A stretch of 64,000 nt of DNA from Acidobacteriota bacterium. GTDB taxonomy: Bacteria; Acidobacteriota; Blastocatellia; Pyrinomonadales; Pyrinomonadaceae. A model generated the notes under the pieces. The model did not search any database. It was given only the letters and a program-made list of their open reading frames with translations, and was not told the origin of the DNA. The first letter of the stretch is position 1. Each line of letters starts with the position of its first letter. This document shows positions 57,885-64,000 of the stretch, piece by piece. The stretch is from contig JAIVJI010000078.1 of the NCBI GenBank assembly GCA_020200135.1, forward strand, positions 28,428-92,427. Direction: 5' to 3'. A program made the translations under genes and the position numbers.

Positions 57885-57926
57885 CGGCGCCCGCCCTTCC
57901 CGACAGAAGTGCGGGCGCCGCCTTTT
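57885..57926 (+). terminator. Hairpin with short T-run downstream of prkA
   Basis: CGGCGCCCGC (57885-57894) pairs perfectly with GCGGGCGCCG (57911-57920), followed by CCTTTT. Inside the operon it may attenuate transcription so that PrkA exceeds the downstream proteins. Confidence 0.6.
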
Positions 57927-57980
57927 AGGACTTCAGAACTTTAGGACGCTCACCCGCCGCGCGTTCAAGGAGAGAATTGA

Positions 57981-58497
57981 ATGAGCGACGAAGAAGATGA
58001 CGAGTTGACCAAGTGGCGTAAAGAACGGGGTATCCCCGAAGAGGAAGTGCAGCGCCTGTTCTCGCCCGAGCTGCGCGAGCTTCGCCTCCTTGAGAAGCTG
58101 GAGCGTCGCGTCGAAGAAAACGATTCGGAGTCGCGGCAAAGGGACGAAGAGATAAAACGCAACATCGAGTTTATAGTCCGGCAGCAGGCGCAGTTCGGCA
58201 CCGACATGCAACAGTTGCGCGAGACGCAAGCGCGGTCGGAGCAGAAGTGGGAGCGGACGGCCGAGGGCATCAATGCCCTCCTCGCTATCGCGGAGATTCA
58301 TCAGCAGGAGATTAACGAGCTGAGGCAGGCGCAGGCGCAGGCGCAGGCGCGGACGGACGCGCAGGTGGCGGAGGCTCGTGTGCGGGCGGACGCCAAGTCG
58401 GCGGAAACGGACGAGCGGCTGAACGCCTTAATCAACACCGTCGAGCGAATCATCAGCGAGCGGCGCAACGGCGGGCGGAAAGAGGCAGAGGGTTCGG

Positions 58498-58505
<8 letters not shown>
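57981..58505 (+). CDS. Coiled-coil protein inserted between prkA and yhbH
   Basis: 174 residues from ATG 57981 (RBS GGAGAG). Almost wholly helical: SPELRELRLLEKLERRVEEN, then INELRQAQAQAQARTDAQVA and a Glu/Arg-rich end. No cysteines, no membrane segment. Its last eight bases overlap the yhbH start (ATGAGTAA), so translation is coupled and the protein probably works with the PrkA/YhbH/SpoVR system, perhaps as an adaptor. I know no equivalent gene in the enterobacterial or Bacillus operons. Confidence 0.6.
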
Positions 58506-59583
<1,078 letters not shown>

Positions 59584-59653
59584 AAAAGCTGTAGCCAGTA
59601 GGCTCCGCTCTGCTGACGCTGACACGCCGACCGCCGACCGGTGAAAGGGTTTT

Positions 59654-59674
59654 CTACTGTCTACTGTCTACTGA
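59654..59674 (+). repeat. CTACTGT heptamers before spoVR
   Basis: CTACTGT (59654), CTACTGT (59661), CTACTGA (59668), ending six bases before the spoVR ATG. The reverse complement (ACAGTAG) is related to the TAGACAG/TAGTCAG units seen elsewhere, and GTAGCCAGTAG near 59594 gives a partial inverted partner. Confidence 0.7.
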
Positions 59675-59679
59675 AACCT

Positions 59680-62230
<2,551 letters not shown>

Positions 62231-62233
<3 letters not shown>

Positions 62234-62314
62234 GCGTGAACCGTAAACAGTAAACCGTGACGAGAAGAAGACTGTTCTTTCTCGTCACGGTTTACTGTTT
62301 ACGGTTCACGCCTA
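62231..62314 (+). repeat. 36-bp perfect inverted repeat joining two convergent stop codons
   Basis: 62231-62266 is exactly complementary to 62279-62314 with a 12-base loop. The arms are built of CGTGAAC/CGTAAAC-type heptamers (CACGGTT family). The left arm begins with TAG, the stop of spoVR; the right arm ends with CTA, the stop of the cysteine dioxygenase gene on the other strand. Probably a bidirectional terminator-like structure, though without a T-run. Confidence 0.95.
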
Positions 62315-62866
62315 TATCGTCGGGTTCCAGGAGTTCATCCAGAGGGTGCTGGTCGATTCCCTGCGGCCGACCTTGTAGACGTTGAGGCTTGTGAGCGGCG
62401 GCGAGTAGAGGTGTAGCGTGACGAGGTCCTGGCCGCTCACGTCGGGGTTACCGAGCTGGTGTATGTCGGGCACGTCCGCGCCCGTCACCTGCCCGGGCGT
62501 CCACTCGCGCGCGGAGCCGTAGCGCAAGCCCTCGTCGTCCCCGCCCATCTCGAAGATGGTCTCCCACATCACCCCGCGCAGCACGCGCACCGCGCCGAAC
62601 GAGCCGGCGTGGTCGTGAATCGGCGTGCGCTGACCCGGCCGCCAGCAGAGCACGAGCAGCTCGGCGTGCTCGCCCAGGTGTACGCGGTGGCGCGCGTACG
62701 TCCCCTCCTTGAACGAGACGTACGGGCGCAGCTCGTCGGCGCCGACCTCGACCCGCGCGAGCAGCGCGTTCAGCTCCTCGAACGTCGGCCGCGCGCCGGG
62801 GCGCGAGAGCCGCCCGGCGAGTCCCGCCAAATCGTAGCCCGTCTCCAGGGTTGTGCTCGTGGACAT
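62312..62866 (-). CDS. Cysteine dioxygenase type I
   Basis: 184 residues from ATG 62866 (RBS AGGAG ten bases upstream). Iron-dependent cupin that oxidises cysteine to cysteine sulfinate. RPGQRTPIHDHAGSFGAVRV supplies two His ligands (HxH) and VPDIHQLGNPDV the third; RPYVSFKEGTYARHRVHLGE and LVTLHLYSPPLTSLNVY fit the family, including the Arg that binds the substrate carboxylate. Bacterial enzymes lack the eukaryotic Cys-Tyr crosslink. The regulator gene upstream may control it. Confidence 0.88.
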   Translation of the reverse strand: MSTSTTLETGYDLAGLAGRLSRPGARPTFEELNALLARVEVGADELRPYVSFKEGTYARHRVHLGEHAELLVLCWRPGQRTPIHDHAGSFGAVRVLRGVMWETIFEMGGDDEGLRYGSAREWTPGQVTGADVPDIHQLGNPDVSGQDLVTLHLYSPPLTSLNVYKVGRRESTSTLWMNSWNPTI

Positions 62867-62895
62867 CTGCCCTCGGCTCCTCAAAAGTTGAAAGC

Positions 62896-63765
62896 TCAGT
62901 CGAGACTGCGCAGGAACTCCGCGAGGTCTCTGAAGCTCTCGGCGTGGAGGTCCGCGGGGAACTTGCGGCGGACGGACTCGCCCCGGAAACCCTCGCCGCC
63001 GAGCACGACGCGCGTCCCGCGCGCGCGCGCCGCCGCCTCGAACTGCGTGTAGTCGCGCGCGTTGTGCTCAAGCTCGCGCTGCATCGTCGAGGAGACGCAG
63101 ACGAGGGCCGGGCGCTGCTTCGAGACGTACTCGGCCAGCGCGAAGAAGGGCGTGTGCCCGCCGAGGTTGCGCGCCTCCCAGCCCGCGCCCCCGAGGAGCG
63201 CCTGCGCGCAGAGGACGGGGAGCGTGTGCAGCTCGTCCTCCGCGGCGCAGCAGACCGCGCGGGGCGCGTGCGCGCCCGCGCGCCTCACCGATCCCGCCAG
63301 CGACTCGACGGCGTGCGCGGCCGTGCTCGTCGCCAGATGCTCCTCGGCCACAGACATCTCGTCCGACTCCCAACGGTCGCCCACACGCCGCATCGACGCC
63401 GTGACCACCTCGTCGAAGATGTGTTCGAGCGGCGCGCCCGTCATGTGCGCTTCGAGCAGGAGCGCGGCGGCTTCGGCCGCGTGACCATCCGTAATCGCCG
63501 CGAAGAACTGCTGGTCGGTTTGGGACGTGTCGAACAACGCCGCCCCCGCCGCCTCCGCCTGTGTCGCCGCGCCAACCGGGGCGCCCAGCCCCCGCTCGGT
63601 CTGGAAGCGCATCACGTCGGCGACGGGGAAACGCCTGTGGCCGCCGACCGTGCGCCCGGAGCTGAGCTGCCCCGTGTCGGCCCAGCGCTTGATGGTCGCC
63701 TCGCTGACGTGCCAGAGCCGCGCCAGTTGCCGTGTGGTCAGGAATTTTGCGGGAGCAAGTGTCAT
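62896..63765 (-). CDS. MerR-family regulator with B12-binding domain (CarH/LitR-like)
   Basis: 289 residues from ATG 63765. Residues ~8-60: FLTTRQLARLWHVSEATIKR and VGGHRRFPVADVMRF, a MerR helix-turn-helix with wing. Residues ~85-175 form the four-helix cap (VGDRWESDEMSVAEEHLATS with the W...EEH motif). Residues ~185-289 are the Rossmann cobalamin domain; AAEDELHTLPVLC offers the DxH-type His ligand although the usual following Gly is Pro. CarH-type proteins sense light through adenosylcobalamin and repress carotenoid genes. Thirty bases separate it from cysteine dioxygenase on the same strand, so the target here may differ. Confidence 0.85.
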   Translation of the reverse strand: MTLAPAKFLTTRQLARLWHVSEATIKRWADTGQLSSGRTVGGHRRFPVADVMRFQTERGLGAPVGAATQAEAAGAALFDTSQTDQQFFAAITDGHAAEAAALLLEAHMTGAPLEHIFDEVVTASMRRVGDRWESDEMSVAEEHLATSTAAHAVESLAGSVRRAGAHAPRAVCCAAEDELHTLPVLCAQALLGGAGWEARNLGGHTPFFALAEYVSKQRPALVCVSSTMQRELEHNARDYTQFEAAARARGTRVVLGGEGFRGESVRRKFPADLHAESFRDLAEFLRSLD

Positions 63766-64000
63766 GAACGTTTCAAGCGCTTAAAGAGTACGCCTCCGAA
63801 CTCTGCCGTTCAAGTCTATATCGGAAATTCTCCGACAATTAAAATGCCCGAACTTTGTCACCAAATCGTGACGAGCGAATTGGCCGTTTCATGTATTCTG
63901 CAAACGTTCTTAAGTCGCTCATGTTTGAAGGGCGGGACCGCCACCCCGACCGGCGCTGCTGGAGCCGTCCGGGCGACCCCATCAACGTGGCCTTATGCTC
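63766..64000 (+). other. Upstream region of the B12-regulator gene to the right edge
   Basis: No complete gene. AT-rich near the regulator start, with further sequence (63930-64000) rich in GC pairs that may begin a divergent leader or gene beyond the edge. TGTATTCT at 63892 is a possible -10 on + strand, without a clear -35. Confidence 0.3.
63821..63835 (-). promoter_or_regulatory. Candidate operator TCGGAAATTCTCCGA
   Basis: Arms TCGGA and TCCGA flank AATTC, about 55 bases upstream of the MerR/B12 regulator start and next to TATAGA on the minus strand. MerR-type proteins often bind such short palindromes in their own promoter. Confidence 0.35.

Noticed and set aside
63766..64000. Cobalamin riboswitch upstream of the B12 regulator
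   Set aside because: I found no B12-box-like sequence; the region is short and the regulator itself binds cobalamin.

Overview
The window is high-GC bacterial DNA from what looks like an Acidobacteriota chromosome, possibly class Blastocatellia. This placement is an inference from protein content: a TonB-receptor remnant of the acidobacterial Oar-like type, an acidobacterial-style Ser/Thr kinase with a long membrane tail, a DUF4388 protein, and a PrkA/YhbH/SpoVR operon. No rRNA or tRNA gene was seen.

Positions 1 to about 29,250 are a siphovirus-type prophage, entirely on the + strand and cut by the left window edge. The early part holds a metallopeptidase-like protein, small zinc-ribbon proteins, a DUF6948-like protein, a Gly-X repeat protein, a replication initiator carrying five 21-bp iteron-like units inside its own gene, a Dam-type adenine methylase and a winged-helix regulator next to two arrays of short repeats. 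The late part runs small and large terminase, a cysteine-peptidase-like protein, SPP1-type portal, head morphogenesis protein, scaffold, P22-like coat, connector and tail genes, a tail chaperone that appears to use a -1 frameshift, a tape measure protein with a built-in lambda-endolysin-like domain, tail tip proteins, and two fibre or spike genes that both begin with Sec signal peptides. A shared motif (CCGAAAATCA followed by a -10-like box) precedes four transcription blocks and may be the phage's own promoter. No integrase or dedicated lysis cassette is visible.

Just past the spike gene lies the 3' remnant of a TonB-dependent receptor gene, probably the host side of the right prophage junction. 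The rest is host chromosome: an HD-GYP phosphodiesterase, a DUF4388 protein, a cytochrome P450, and an envelope cluster (Trm112-like, heptosyltransferase, heptose-7-phosphate kinase, L,D-transpeptidase, PBP4, DapF, 3D-domain protein). Then come an asparaginase and an intergenic region with three hairpins that share a near-identical TTTGGGGGAG loop, a strong candidate for an undescribed RNA. After it come signalling and membrane proteins, a lytic transglycosylase, a shortened alanyl-tRNA synthetase, a membrane Ser/Thr kinase, RecX, TruB, the prkA-yhbH-spoVR operon, cysteine dioxygenase and a MerR/B12-binding regulator.

Three themes cut across the region. First, heptanucleotide tandem repeats sit at gene ends, including a 36-bp perfect inverted repeat whose outer bases are the stop codons of two convergent genes. 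Second, spoVR is interrupted by a LAGLIDADG intein carrying a LacI-like helix-turn-helix, and the intein is itself frameshifted. Third, several genes (a small phage gene, the receptor remnant, the PH-domain gene, alaS, the intein) show internal losses or frameshifts. These could be real decay or assembly errors, and read mapping would decide.
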